This document shows positions 1-11,225 of a stretch of DNA of 64,000 nt, one piece after another. Under the pieces are notes generated by a model. The model worked only from the letters and a program-made list of their open reading frames with translations, searched no databases and was not told where the DNA came from. The stretch is from Macrothele yani (taxonomy: Eukaryota > Arthropoda > Arachnida > Araneae > Macrothelidae). The stretch covers positions 72,970,607-73,034,606 of the forward strand of contig CM077005.1 in the NCBI GenBank assembly GCA_039090855.1, given 5' to 3'. Position numbers and translations under genes: made by a program. Position 1 is the first letter of the stretch. Each line of letters starts with the position of its first letter.

Positions 1-535
1 GTCTAAGAGAAAAATGATATCGATTAAAGATAATGTACAAATTGTTGCTAGCGTTTAAGCGCTAAAGGTGATGAAACTAAAGTTGCAATGTGCAAGAAGA
101 TATGGACCTTTTCTTTGAATAGGGAATTCTTGGCCACCATCGTGTGCAGCAACCACTGTTTGTACGAAAGATCTCATACGTTTTTCTTTTTCATTTTTCA
201 TCTAAGGAACTGGCTACAACAAAGGCGGGGTATTTAATGTACTGAGTGTCATTCGATTCGGCGTATGTTAAGGGAACATAAATACACACTTTGCAAAAAA
301 AAAAAAAAAAAAAAGGATGTTCCCGAGAAAGTCGTTTGATTGTAATGATACTTCGGGGGCAAGTTCCTCAGCACAGAGTATGCAAATGTTAAAAACATAA
401 CGACTAATGACTAGATAGGGGCCCACCACAGCGCATGGGGACCGCGCATCGAGGAAAGTACATGAAGAGTAAAGCTCGCACCAGGGAAAATCATGACAGA
501 GGATCACTCTTGCATTAACCTCCACGAACTGTGAG
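1..535. other. Unassigned AT-rich sequence with a poly(A) run
   Basis: No gene is recognised here. There is an uninterrupted A run at about 295-314. It could be the tail of an old retroposon or plain low-complexity DNA; no SINE body with A/B-box motifs is visible next to it. Confidence 0.4.
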
Positions 536-1671
536 ATGCCTCGACATAAGATCCATGCACAACACGAGCAGTTGAGCGAGTCTGAGAGAGGACGTATAAT
601 TGCGCTGAGAGGGGCGAGTTGGTCAAGTCGCCGTATCGCCAGGCATTTGGGTCGGAGAGACGCGGCAATCAGATGATGTTGGTGCCAATGGGTGAAGCAG
701 GGTACAACCCAGCGGCACGTGGGCAGTGGATGGCCGAGAACGACGACAGAACGCGAGGATCGAGCGATTGTGAGAGTGGCGTAAACATAACCAAATTCGT
801 TGCTCTCAACAATACTTGGTCATGTTGCATTGTCTACATGAACGGAAGTGGCCATCCGAATCGTTGCCAGACGACTTTCGGCACGGGGTCTACATTCTAG
901 AAGGCCACTCTGCCACCTGGCCCTGAGCAGCGAGCACCGCAGTGGTGTCGGGCCCGATCCACGTGGGATAGTGTCCAGTGGTATTATGCTCTCGCCAGTG
1001 ATCAGTCACGGTTTGCATTTGGCACCGATGACCAGCGCATACGTGTCTGGAAATGAACCAGCCAGCGGACTGATTTTGTCCTTACTGTGGAACTGCACAA
1101 GGCTCGTACACCGAGAGTGACAATCTGGGGAGCCATGTCTTACGATCGCCGGACACCCTTGCTGGTTTTCGTACCACCCTCACGGTTCAACTGCTTATCG
1201 ACAAATTCTACGACCTGTTGTGTTGCCATTCCTGTCGCAGCATCGCCGAGCAATTTTTCAACAGGATAATGCCCTACCACACATGGCACTGTTCTCCCAG
1301 GACTGCCTTCGTTATGTCGACACACTTAAATGGTCTGCCCCATCGCCCAACCTCTCACCGATCGATCATGTTTGGGACATGATTAGACTCCACTTATGCC
1401 TATCCCGAAATGTTGGCGAACAGGCTCTCAATATGGACACTGTGACGTACTACAGAGGTGAAAAAAATTATCAAGACGACAAATCTGCAGCGAGACATTC
1501 TGTCCGTGTAGCTCAGTTGAGAGCGACTTACTCAGGAATGAGGGGGCATGAGTTCGATGCCCGTCGCGGACAAACTTGTGTTTTCATAACATCATCTGGT
1601 ATGCTATACTTCAGGACAGCGTCCGTGAATTGTATGCGTCTGTGCCACGACGGGTAACCGCTTGTATCTGA
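536..1671 (+). pseudogene. Tc1-like transposase relic interrupted by a SINE
   Basis: This is a decayed Tc1/mariner (IS630 superfamily) DDE transposase, which normally cuts and pastes its element at TA sites. The start at 536 gives an N-terminal helix-turn-helix segment with LSESERGRIIALRGASWS. A middle segment near 960-1060 reads SDQSRFAFGTDDQRIRVW, corresponding to the first catalytic Asp region (normally SDESRF). From about 1255 come FQQDNALPHMA (second Asp) and SPNLSPIDHVWD, where Asp replaces the usual last Glu. The tail LQDSVRELYASVPRRV ends at a TGA at 1669-1671. Several frameshifts and stops separate these pieces, so no active protein is made. A tRNA-like insertion interrupts the 3' part at about 1438-1594. 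No terminal inverted repeats were identified. Confidence 0.85.
1438..1594 (+). repeat. tRNA-derived SINE insertion inside a transposase relic
   Basis: Positions 1502-1571 look like a tRNA: an A-box-like stretch GTAGCTCAGTTGAGAGCG, a B-box-like GAGTTCGATGCCC, and acceptor-like ends TGTCCG and CGGACA. Removing about 157 bp here rejoins the two parts of the Tc1 transposase reading (NVGEQ and LQDSVREL), so this is an insertion. It resembles SINE family A of this window (17.4, 21.6 and 55.6 kb) but is divergent and single. The exact ends and target duplication are not resolved. Confidence 0.65.
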
Positions 1672-2028
1672 GCCAAAGTTGGCACTACAACGTACTGACT
1701 TGTTTCACTCGTGTAGTTGTTTGATGCGAATAACTCTGGAATTGCAATCATTGGTTTCCCTATACATGTACACTGCGCATACCAATTTTCATCTCAATTG
1801 GATGATTTCTGCTTCGCTTTTTTTTTTTTTTTTTTTGAAAAGAGTGTTTAAAACATGGCAAATAATAGATTTTTTTCTTTTAAAACGTTTTCGCATGTTG
1901 TCTGCTTCAGGATTTGGTACTACTATGTGTTCATGTAAGTGCATGTTTCATTTTAATTTTTACTATTTATTCTCATAATTAATTACTCAACAGTTTCAAG
2001 TACATCGAAAATATATGGATTTATAATT

Positions 2029-2059
<31 letters not shown>

Positions 2060-2319
2060 TTAATATTTATTCTGTTAAATTTGAGCTTCACATATGTCAT
2101 TTCAGAGTTAATTTACATTACATCAAGGGGAAACAAGGAAATTACCTAATAAGGCCTAACAAGCCCTGATTCCCCACTTGCAGTTCAGCAGTTGATCACA
2201 AGAATGTTAACAATAAGTGGTGAAACAAACGCATTGTATTAGTTCCATCATATCATTGCCATGCAATTTGGACTTTGAAATCCACCCAGCCTCTCCTTTT
2301 TTGTTAATAACTCTGAGAT

Positions 2320-2322
<3 letters not shown>
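1672..2322. other. AT-rich spacer with (TTTA)n microsatellite
   Basis: No gene is visible. A T run lies near 1819-1836 and a (TTTA)n microsatellite at about 2027-2062. Confidence 0.5.

Positions 2323-2354
<32 letters not shown>
2323..2354. repeat. (AT)n microsatellite flanking RTE copy A
   Basis: About 16 AT units directly abut the (ATC)n tail of the minus-strand RTE copy A. Comparable AT tracts bound most RTE copies in the window, suggesting a preferred insertion target. Confidence 0.9.
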
Positions 2355-2356
<2 letters not shown>

Positions 2357-3500
2357 TCATCATCATCATCATCATTGTCAACCATTATCAATCCACTGCT
2401 GGACGAAGGTCTCCCCAAGTTTCCTCCACAACGGTCTGTCTTGTGCCAGTCTCCTCCATGTCACCCCTGCATACTTTCGAATTTCATCCACCCATCTCCC
2501 ATGTGGTCTTCTTCTGGGTCTTTTCCTGTCCCTTGGAATCCAATCTAAAATTTCGGCTGTCCATCGATGATCTGTCCTTCTGGCAGTATGTCCAGCCCAT
2601 TGCCATTTCAGGGATTTAACTCTGATCATGATGTCTTCCACTCTTGTCATTTTTCGGATCCACGAGTTCCTCTTCTTATCTCTCCTGGTTACACCAAGTA
2701 TGCACCTCTGCATGCCTCTTTGAGTTGTCTGCAGTCTTTGTATGTCTCTTTTAGTTAAGGTCCACGTCTCTGCACCATACGTAAGCACTGGAAGGATGCA
2801 TTGATCAAACACTTTTCTTTTAAGACATAATGGCATATTGCTCTTGAAAATTATGCTGTTTCTTCCAAAAGCTCTCCAGGCAAGTTTTGTACGCCGATTA
2901 ATTTCTTCATCAATGTGACCCTCACTTGATATCTGCTGTCCAAGATAAACGTACGTGTCTGTTATCTCCAGCTTTTCTCCATCAATCGATAAATCTTCAT
3001 TTCTTGTAAAAGCATTGAACATCACTTTTGTCTTCTGAAAGTTCATTTTTAATCCCACTTCTTTACTCTTGTCAGCAAGTTCCTGGATCATACTTTGCAG
3101 CTCTGATGGGGTAGTTGCAAAAATGACTACGTCATCAGCAAAACGAAGGTGGGTTAGATAATCTCCATTAATCTTTATCCCTTTGTTTTCCCAGTTCAGT
3201 GATTGAAAGACATTTTCCAATGTGGCATTAAAGAGCTTCGGAGATATGGTGTCACCTTGTCTCACTCCTTTTCCAATTTTTATGTGTGTTGTATTTTCAA
3301 ACAGCCGAATCTTCGCACTTGCATTTTCATAGATGTTATTAATAATATTAATGTATGCATCTTCAATACCGCAGGATTTCAGAGCCATTGCAACTGCTGA
3401 TGGTTTCACCGAATCAAAGGCTTTTTCATAATCGATAAAAGCCATGCACAATGGAAGTTCATATTCCCTCGCTCGTTCAATTAGTTCTCTCAGCACGTGG
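2354..3500 (-). mobile_element. RTE non-LTR retrotransposon copy A, 5'-truncated
   Basis: This 1.1-kb fragment keeps only the 3' part of an RTE-clade LINE on the minus strand. The 3' end is a short (ATC)n tail (TGA repeats on the coding strand). The 5' break lies within the reverse transcriptase region at the residues HVLREL. The junction there (GTGGATAT) shares the bases ATAT with the adjacent AT tract, as expected for a 5'-truncated target-primed insertion joined by microhomology. In sequence it resembles copies D and E (ENVFQSLNW) more than B and C (EGVFQSLSW). Confidence 0.92.
2378..3500 (-). pseudogene. RTE reverse transcriptase, C-terminal fragment (copy A)
   Basis: An open frame encodes about 373 residues of RTE reverse transcriptase. 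The motifs are AFIDYEKAFDSV (motif A, catalytic Asp), VRQGDTISPKLFNATLE (motif B), LRFADDVVIFA (FADD catalytic box) and YLGQQIS. The RTE C-terminal domain follows (LPVLTYGAETWTLTKRD, then WQWAGHTARR) and ends QQWIDNG. The endonuclease and the fingers of the RT are missing, so it cannot work alone. The frame stays open into the (AT)n/(ATC)n junction only by chance. Confidence 0.9.
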
Positions 3501-3514
3501 ATATATATATATAT
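3501..3514. repeat. Short (AT)n spacer between RTE copies A and B
   Basis: Seven AT units separate the truncated 5' end of copy A from the (ATC)n tail of copy B. The two insertions share this target tract. Confidence 0.85.
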
Positions 3515-3534
3515 CATCATCATCATCATCATTG

Positions 3535-5379
3535 TCAACCATTATCAATCCACTGCTGGACGAAGGTCTCCCCAAGTTTCCTCCACAACGGTCTGTCTTG
3601 TGCCAGTCTCCTCCATGTCACCCCTGCATACTTTCGAATTTCATCCACCCATCTCCCATGTGGTCTTCTTCTGGGTCTTTTCCTGTCCCTTGGAATCCAA
3701 TCTAAAATTTCGGCTGTCCATCGATGATCTGTCCTTCTGGCAGTATGTCCAGCCCATTGCCATTTCAGGGATTTAACTCTGATCATGATGTCTTCCACTC
3801 TTGTCATTTTTCGGATCCACGAGTTCCTCTTCTTATCTCTCCTGGTTACACCAAGTATGCACCTCTCCATGCTTCTTTGAGTTGTCTGCAGCCTTTGTAT
3901 GTCTCTTTTAGTTAAGGTCCACGTCTCTGCACCATATGTAAGCACTGGAAGGATGCATTGATCAAACACTTTTCTTTTAAGACATAATGGCATATTGCTC
4001 TTGAAAATTATGCTGTTTCTTCCAAAAGCTCTCCAGGCAAGTTTTGTACGACGATTAATTTCTTCACCAATGTGACCCTCACTTGATATCTGCTGTCCAA
4101 GATAAACGTACGTGTCTGTTATCTCCAGCTTTTCTCCATCAATCGATAAATCTTCATTTCTTGTAAAAGCATTGAACATCACTTTTGTCTTCTGAAAGTT
4201 CATTTTTAATCCCACTTCTTTACTCTTGTCAGCAAGTTCCTGGATCATACTCTGCAGCTCTGATGGGGTAGTTGCAAAAATGACTACATCATCAGCAAAA
4301 CGAAGGTGGGTTAGATAATCTCCATTAATCTTTATCCCCTTGTTTTCCCAGCTCAGCGACTGAAAAACACCCTCCAATGTGGCATTAAAGAGCTTCGGAG
4401 ATATGGTGTCACCTTGTCTCACTCCCTTTCCAATTTTTACGTGTGTTGTATTTTCAAACAGCCGAATCTTTGCACTTGCATTTTCATAGATGTTATTAAT
4501 AATATTAATGTATGCATCTTCAATACCGCAGGTTTTCAGAGCCATTGTAACTGCTGATGGTTTCACCGAATCAAAGGCTTTTTCATAATCGATAAAAGCC
4601 ATGCACAATGGAAGTTCATATTCCCTCGCTCTTTCAATTAGTTCTCTCAGCACGTGGATATGATCTATTGTGCTGTAGCCACTCCTGAATCCAGCTTGTT
4701 CTCTCGGTTGAGCCATGTCCAGTGTTACCTTCAAGCGGTGTGAAAGAACTTTAGTGAAGATTTTATAAACTACTGATAGGAGGCTGATAGGTCTGTAGTT
4801 TCCGAGATCCTCAATGTCACCTTTCTTATGTAGCAGAATCATTGTAGCGGTGTTCCAATCCTCAGGAATCTTTCCTTCATTAAGGCATCGAGTGAAAATT
4901 TGGGCGAGTACTGTTTCGATTTCTCCACTTGCTTCTTGTATGATGTCTACAGTAATTCCATCTTCTCCTGGAGCTTTTCCCCGCTTCATGTTCTTGATTG
5001 CATGTGCAACTTCTGCTGGAAGGACTGGAGGAACTCTGGTACTGGTATCTTTCATGATGTCTGGAGTGCATGTATCATCCCTTTCATATAATTTGGAGTA
5101 GAAATCTTTCACTCTTGTCAAAATTTCGCCTCTATTTCTTGTTACAGAACCATCTTCTTTTCTCAGTGCCATAATCTGTTTTCTTCCCTTACTGAGATGT
5201 CCCTTTGCTATCTTTAGGCTTTGGTTGTTTTCAATTGCTTTCCTCACTAGTTCACAGTTGAATTTTCTTACGTCTTCAGTGATACTTTTTCTTACTGTCT
5301 TGCATAGCTCTATATATTCCACTTTGGAAGTCACATCTTCTTTAGTTGTCCTCATCTCTCTTCTTTTTTGCATCAACAT
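3535..5379 (-). pseudogene. RTE reverse transcriptase half of the polyprotein (copy B)
   Basis: The 614-residue frame carries the RT of an RTE LINE, which makes cDNA at a nicked target. In order it shows APGEDGITVDII, NYRPISLLSVVYKIFTKVL, QAGFRSGYSTIDHIHVL, AFIDYEKAFDSV (motif A), VRQGDTISPKLFN (motif B) and FADDVVIFA (active-site Asp pair). The C-terminal domain ends QQWIDNG, with a TGA stop at 3535-3537 that merges into the (TGA)n tail. The true protein starts in the endonuclease frame upstream; the two halves are separated by one extra T at about 5383-5390. The apparent Met start at 5379 is internal and is not the native start. Confidence 0.95.
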
Positions 5380-6514
5380 TTTCGTTTTTTCCTGATAATT
5401 TGTTTACATGCAACTTGTTCTTAGACCCAGCTAATTTTGTTGCTGTTTCCATAAGAGCTTTGGTTACTTTTCTGTTTACTTCAGAGATGTCCACTTCTTC
5501 TGATGTTAGGCCTTCTAAAGCAGAGAACCTGTTCTTCAGTTCCAACTTGAAGGTATTATGGTGTTTTTTAAGGTTGGTTATGTCAATAGATTTTGTTTGT
5601 CTTATGAGCTTGCCACGTTCAAGTTTAGTGTTGAGGTGCATCTTGCATCTCACCAATCTATGGTCACTACCTGTGTTGAACTTGTTTAGCACACTGCAGT
5701 CTTCTATGACGAATTTTTTGTTACACATAATAAAATCAATTTCACTTGTCGTCCCATTTGGATGTCTCCATGTCCATTTCCTGTGTGGCTTTTTCTTGAA
5801 GAAGGAGTTCAAGATGAAAAACCCTTCTGCCTCTGCAAACTCAACGAGAGTATTTCCACGCTGGTTTCTGTTGCCGTGACCGAATTTACCTACTGAAGTT
5901 TCATTCTGTTGCCGTTGCCCTATTTTTGCATTGAAATCTCCCATAATTATTTTCAAGTGCTGCTTACCTTTATTATTTAGATGACAAATTTCCTCATAAA
6001 ATTCTTCGATTTCTTCTTCAGGATGACTTGTGGTGGGTGCATAAGTTTGAATAATCTGAGCCTGGTATCTTTTCGAGAGTTGGATAACAAGTCGTGCAGC
6101 TCTGTCAGAGGAACTTTCAACTTCTACAACTTTATCCTTCAGTTTCTTGTTTATTATAAATCCAACACCACTAGTTCTGCCAGTATCTGTCCCACGATAG
6201 TAGAAGAGATGTCCACTTTTCAGTTCGATGAGATCTTCTCCTTTTCTCCTTACCTCACTTAGCCCCACGATGTCCCAGTTGATCCTTTGTAGTTCCTCTT
6301 CCAATTCAAGAAGCCTTGAATCAGAAGATAGGGAGCGTCCATTGTACGTAGCCAAGGTCAGCATCAGATGGCAGCCTAGTCCGGTCCTCCGGGGATTCTT
6401 AGCACCCTCTGCCTTCATGTCGCACTGGCCGCTGCCTTGGCCAGGTACATTCCAGCTGCCGGAGACTGAGGGCCAAGATTTAAGTTGTGGAATCATTTTG
6501 GAGGGTTTGGCCAT
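5342..6514 (-). pseudogene. RTE apurinic-like endonuclease half (copy B)
   Basis: The 390-residue frame encodes the exonuclease-endonuclease-phosphatase type nuclease that nicks the target DNA. Visible active-site landmarks are LATYNGRSL (Asn), DIVGLSEVRRKG (metal-binding Glu), YAPTTSHPEE, IIMGDFNAKIG (Asp and Asn), SEIDFIMC and GSDHRLVRC (catalytic His). The start used, at 6514 (MAKPSKMIPQ), is in frame and shared by related copies. The last ~12 residues are out of frame because of an extra T near 5383-5390. Restoring that frame would fuse it with the RT half, as seen in copy C. Such nucleases are often misannotated as craniofacial development protein 2-like. Confidence 0.95.
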
Positions 6515-6702
6515 AACTCACCACGCTGGCCAAGCGGGTTGGTGAGTGTGGGATAGAATTTCCTCTAATCCCGATGGTATAGTTATACCGCTATTGGCGG
6601 TCGTCAGAGCCCCTTTAGTGGGAACAGGATGCACCACGAGAAGGCGGGGTTGACATTTGTCAAGGAGAGGCTGTGATGTTACGCATCACCTGACCTTACA
6701 TC

Positions 6703-6704
<2 letters not shown>
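6515..6704 (-). promoter_or_regulatory. RTE 5' UTR of copy B with terminal pairing
   Basis: The 5' UTR of RTE copies normally carries internal promoter and processing signals. Here the 5' terminus GGATGTA (6697-6703) can pair with TGCATCC (6627-6633) with one G-U. Small hairpins (GTGATG/CATCAC and TTGACA/TGTCAA) lie between them. The same layout at the same 77-nt span occurs in copies C, D and E. It resembles helix P1 of an HDV-like ribozyme, but the full fold is not demonstrated. Confidence 0.5.

Positions 6705-6742
<38 letters not shown>
6705..6742. repeat. (AT)n microsatellite at the 5' end of RTE copy B
   Basis: About 19 AT units directly follow the 5' terminus of RTE copy B. Confidence 0.9.
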
Positions 6743-6746
<4 letters not shown>

Positions 6747-7359
6747 GAAGCTAAAAAATGAAGGTATGTGCATATTATCACGTATGCATAATTTTACATG
6801 GTGGGATTTTTTACCGTAAAACGAATTTAGCGAGTGCCTGGGATTTTACGAGGGTTTTGTTGAGTCGCAGGCTCCTTGGTATACGCGGGTTCAGTGTAGT
6901 TGCATATAGCAATGGCAGGTGCAGCTATGGTATAGTGTGTATAACCACAAACACAGCCTCAATATGGACATGAATGTCAAAAGTGAATGAGGGAAGCTAA
7001 CAAATCCTACGCAGGAATTGAAGAAATTAGAAATTGGCAAACATTGCACATGCTTGTAGATATATCACTCACGTCCATAGAGAAGCCAGCTTGTCAGAGA
7101 GAAGTTGCGCAAATTTCTGATAACGAGAAGTCATGCACTTGCACATGTTACTTATAACCAAACTTAAGCTGAAACGATTTTACGAATATAAGCATTTGAA
7201 TATTTATGTAAAACATTTATAAACATTTGAATATTTATATAAAACATTTATAAACATTTGAATATATATAACATTTGAATATTTTATAAATATAAACGAT
7301 TTTATGAATATAAACATTTGCACGAAATTATACAAATTGTATGCTTTCGAAAACGCACA
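6743..7359. other. AT-rich spacer with short tandem repeats
   Basis: No gene is recognised. From about 7185 to 7322 the unit AAAACATTTATAAACATTTG and its variants repeat in tandem four or five times with a period near 30 bp. Confidence 0.55.
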
Positions 7360-7540
7360 TACTGGTTGCGTGCTTTAGGGTGCAGACCTCGTATCTGTCG
7401 TTCAGCGGGCTGTGGATTCAAATCTTGAGATAAGACATTGATATTATGCTTACATGTGCGGTGCTGAGTCTTTCCCTAGCGTCAAACCAGTGACTTTAAT
7501 TTAGAGACGGCTGATCTCTAAATTAATTACTCTAGTTGTC
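7360..7540 (+). repeat. Diverged SINE family B copy
   Basis: The stretch GGATTCAAATCTTG resembles a decayed tRNA B-box. It is followed by CCAGTGACTTTAATTTAGAG, which matches the body of SINE B (CCAGTGACCCTAAATTAGGG at 33.7 kb). The A-box region is badly eroded and no target duplication was identified. Confidence 0.45.
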
Positions 7541-8079
7541 CAGGAAGGTCCCAGATTCGGAAATGCATGAAGCAAGCAAACGGTAACATTGAACTTTCAC
7601 CCAGGTTTTGGGTGTAGTTTTTTCCGACATAGTTCTGCAAAGTGAGAAAAAAACATAATTTGAATCTCAGGAGAGAGAGAGAGAGCGATCCAAAAAAGGA
7701 AAATTTACTTCACGAAATCTGGCAGACGTCAAAGAATTTCACTGACGTTTGTCGGATATATTATTTTGTGAAATGTTAAAGTTCCATTGTTGCCCATTTG
7801 GGCAGGAGGGAACCCACCCCCGGAAGTCTGGCATTCCAGATTATAGGGAGTATGACAAAGATTTTAGCAATTATACTAATTCTTATCGCATGCGTGTGTG
7901 TATATGTGTGTGTTAAAGTATCGGTAATTTGCGGTAGGAAAATAAATATACAGTTGGAAGTAGCAATATTAAAATTTTCCACTGCGTGCTCGAGCACAGC
8001 GTGAGTATGGAAAAGTACGATAGGCAAAGAAATAAAAAATACATTATACTCTGCGGCAACCATTCACTGATAGACAAAG
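7541..8079. other. Unassigned spacer with short simple repeats
   Basis: No gene is recognised. It contains a (GA)n stretch near 7671-7685 and a GT-rich stretch near 7890-7912. Confidence 0.4.
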
Positions 8080-8505
8080 GTCTCTCGAAGTTCCTTCCAG
8101 AACTTTGTCTCGATCTACCGAACTTCGTTCCAGAATTTTATCGTGATCTTTCGAAGCTCCTTCCAGAACTTTGTCTCGATCTCCCGAACTTCGTTCCATA
8201 ATTTTATCGTGATCTTTCGAAGCTCCTTCCAGAACTTTGTCTCGATCTCCCGAAGTTCCTTCCAGAACTTTGTCTTGAGCTCCCGAAGTTCCTTCCAGAA
8301 TTTCATTGCGATCTTCTGAAGTGCCTTTCAGAACTTTGCTTGAGCTTTCGAAGTGCCTTTCAGAACTTTGCTTAAGCTCTCGAAGTTCCTTTTAGAATTC
8401 TATCGCGATCACCCGAAGTTCGTTCCAGATCTTTGTCACGATCTCCCGAAGTTCGTTCCAGATCTTTGTCACGATCTCCCGAAGTTCCTTCCAGAACTTT
8501 GTCTT
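8080..8505. repeat. 33-bp minisatellite, about 13 copies
   Basis: A tandem array with a 33-bp unit, for example CCGAAGTTCCTTCCAGAACT followed by TTGTCTCGATCTC. Because 33 is a multiple of three, long frames stay open. On the minus strand they read an 11-residue repeat FWKELREIETK (8115-8306 and 8392-8580), and on the plus strand a leucine/proline-rich repeat. No start context or flanking exon supports translation, so I treat the frames as by-products of the repeat period. Confidence 0.88.
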
Positions 8506-11224
8506 TTTGATATTCAACTGAGTGCCCTCCAGGGTTACGTGGTGCATGGAACATAAGTAGTCAAGAGGCGCAAGACTCAAAAGACCAACACAGAAATTTC
8601 TTATTTTCCCAGCACACTCTCACACTTTTTTCTCTATCTTCTTTTTTCAATTATTTTTTTATTATCTTCTGGTTTTTCAGTTAAATTTATCTATTGTGCA
8701 CTGGAGTGGTAAAAACTGTTGATAACGTAGAACCCTCAGAGAAAATTGCACATAGTGTCTGTGTATGCTATTTGTATTAACAACTTCCATTTGCTCCCGC
8801 CTGAAAATCGAATTATGGACTCCTTTGTGAGGTTCCTCACATTCCACAAACGAATTTCTTGATGGAACCCAGGTTGTTCTTATTTGTCTCTTGTAAAACG
8901 CACATAGTGAGCCACGTCATTTTATGAAATTAGAACACATCCATACAATCGTGATACTAATGTACCTTTTACGGGGATCATGGCTTAGATATTGTCATTT
9001 ATTTTGTCTTACGGTATGAGGACACCGCATGAACAGATTATGCTCTAACGGTTCTAAGGTGAAAATCCTCCAGGTTTCCTCCACAAGGCTTGAAAACAAC
9101 TGGTCGCCCGCTTGGCTGGGGTGAATATGGAATTTTAACAGGCGATTAAAATTTTCACCCCCCTCCCCTCCGGTTTCGTTCTTTTTTCCTGAAGAATTGA
9201 AAATAAACACCAGAATTTGTCCCTCCAGCATTGAGCTGGAGGCGCTGTAGCTTGGTAGACGCCTTATTTAAAATAAAGAAAGTAGGGCCTTAAAAGTTCT
9301 TTGTTCGGATAAAAACGGCTTAACGAACCTAAAGCCTGAACGAATCCTGCATGGGTGAAATCTCCAAGGAGAGTGGTTGAAATCTGACCCCAACGAGAGC
9401 GGTGGAATATGAAGTACTATCATTTATCTTAGTAGTATCTTTCATCTTGATATTTCCTGACTGGTGGCTTGGCTCCGTTTCACTCCATTACCATTAGTGT
9501 CACTAAATGAAGAAATGAGCCCCACTGTACCCAGCAGTTGGTTTCTCTTTGGCGATATCATTCAGTCTCAAGACGTAGAATCTTTTCTCTGTGGGAAAAG
9601 CAGTGATTTCAATCAAGAAACGTTTGAAGGTAAATGCATATGAAGCTTACAGATCAGAAATTTCGTGTGGTGACTCAACACGAATCCTCTTTTTGATAAC
9701 AAAAGGGGTACAGAAACTGAAAAGTAACAACAGACAGTTTCGGGCTTTATGGTATTTTTCAGGACACGTTGATTTTAGGGTTATGGTTGTTAAAGGGTTA
9801 ATGTAAGATAATTGTTGGAGGGGAGGGATTTTCAGGCTGTGATGTCACTTTCAGTTTTGTGGGCCACAAGAGTATTTATTGAGCAATAAAATTTTCGACG
9901 TCATTTGCATAAGTACTCTGAACATAAGCTAGTCCTTATTGGCAAGCATTTTTTTATACCAACGAAAGTAAACCAGATGCAGCCCGTAAGAGTAATGAAA
10001 GATAATATTTTGGAGATCTCAACTCGAAATTTCAATGTCAGCTTTTAAAACCTTAATGAAATATGGCAATGAATATATCAAAAAGACTGCATCAACCTGA
10101 AGCATTTATATAATTATATCAGCACGACGCCATTCTTCATCTGCTGGTCCAAATTATTGCTCTTTTCTAAGAGGTGAGTTACATAAAATCGATTACCTGC
10201 TAAATGCTCCACTTAAAGATAATGGATTGATTGTCATGCCAAATAGCGAGCGCATGGGATAACTTTGCGTCAAACAACATCAGATACATTCCGCATGATG
10301 CACATTGCACTGATAAAGTATGTTTAAGCTACATGCGCTGAATTTCATGAAGCTACGAAAGGATTATTACAGCCGATAATGACAACACAGGATTTTAGGG
10401 CAAAGTGCTTGCTTGCAACATCATCAGTTACACCACTTTGGACAACGCAACGGCAGACGGTTCGCCTGTCAAGTCGACGCACATTTAGTCCTCAGTACAA
10501 GACGGTTACCTGTACGTGATTAGTCTTCCAAAAGTAAAAGCGTCAAGAAAAGTTAGGAACTATGACAGCAATGGAAAAAATTCAAGAAGCTTTCGGAGAG
10601 AAAACAGCATTATCGCTACTGGAAGGAAAAGAGTATAATAGGAGACTAGGATTAGTGCAGATGTTTACTTATTTACTGTAAATCTATAAAGAAATTCTGG
10701 GCAAGAAATACACAAAAAAGATCAGGCTTAATCAGCAATGGCATTTGTTTGCTTCATGGCAATGCGTGATCGCACAACGCATTCGTTCGTTTGCATGGAT
10801 CATCCAGTTTAAGAGGGACGTCTTTTAGCATACATCTTGCACCTCCAATCTTGCTATTGCACTACATATTTTCACCTATTTGTTCATCTAAAGAAATTGA
10901 TAGCCGGTCTGCTTTTGAGCAAAGACGAAGAGATAAAATAAGTAGCGATTATTGGATGTAAGATTTTGCATAAAATTTCTGCTAGAATAGCATTCCAGTA
11001 CAGGTCCCACGATACGAAAATTATTTGAGTACGCTTGGTGGTTATATAGAAAAGCAGTGAAAGGTATATCCAGTCATTTTACTAAATTAAAGCTTGCGAA
11101 TTATTTTAATTTTTTTTTTATTTATTAATTTTCTCAGCAATTTCATTTTCACTTTCTGGACGTAACTCGTTGTTACAATCATTTTAAAATCTGATGTTTT
11201 AATCCAAAACTAAGTACAATCTTA
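8506..11224. other. 2.7 kb with no recognisable gene
   Basis: Both strands were read. Only short spurious frames occur and no transposase, RT, SINE promoter box or conserved domain was recognised. It may hold old, unrecognisable repeats or regulatory DNA. Confidence 0.5.
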
Positions 11225-11225
11225 G

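Larger units (their letters stand above)
3515..6704 (-). mobile_element. RTE non-LTR retrotransposon copy B, full length
   Basis: This is a complete ~3.19-kb RTE-clade element on the minus strand. It begins at about 6704 with GGGATGTAAGG and has a ~190-nt structured 5' UTR. It carries one endonuclease-RT frame (now split by one frameshift) and ends in a (TGA)n-type tail at 3515-3537. (AT)n tracts bound both ends (3501-3514 and 6705-6742). The near-intact frame suggests a fairly young insertion. Copy C at 49.2 kb is its closest relative here. Confidence 0.95.

Noticed and set aside
5346..5879. Long plus-strand frames opposite the RTE endonuclease and RT (also 50935-51588, 54244-54915, 58011-58682)
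   Set aside because: They are antisense shadows of the RTE coding sequence, repeated in every copy, with no recognisable domain of their own.
8080..8505. 33-bp repeats as a possible CRISPR array
   Set aside because: Units are contiguous without unique spacers and the context is eukaryotic; it is a minisatellite.
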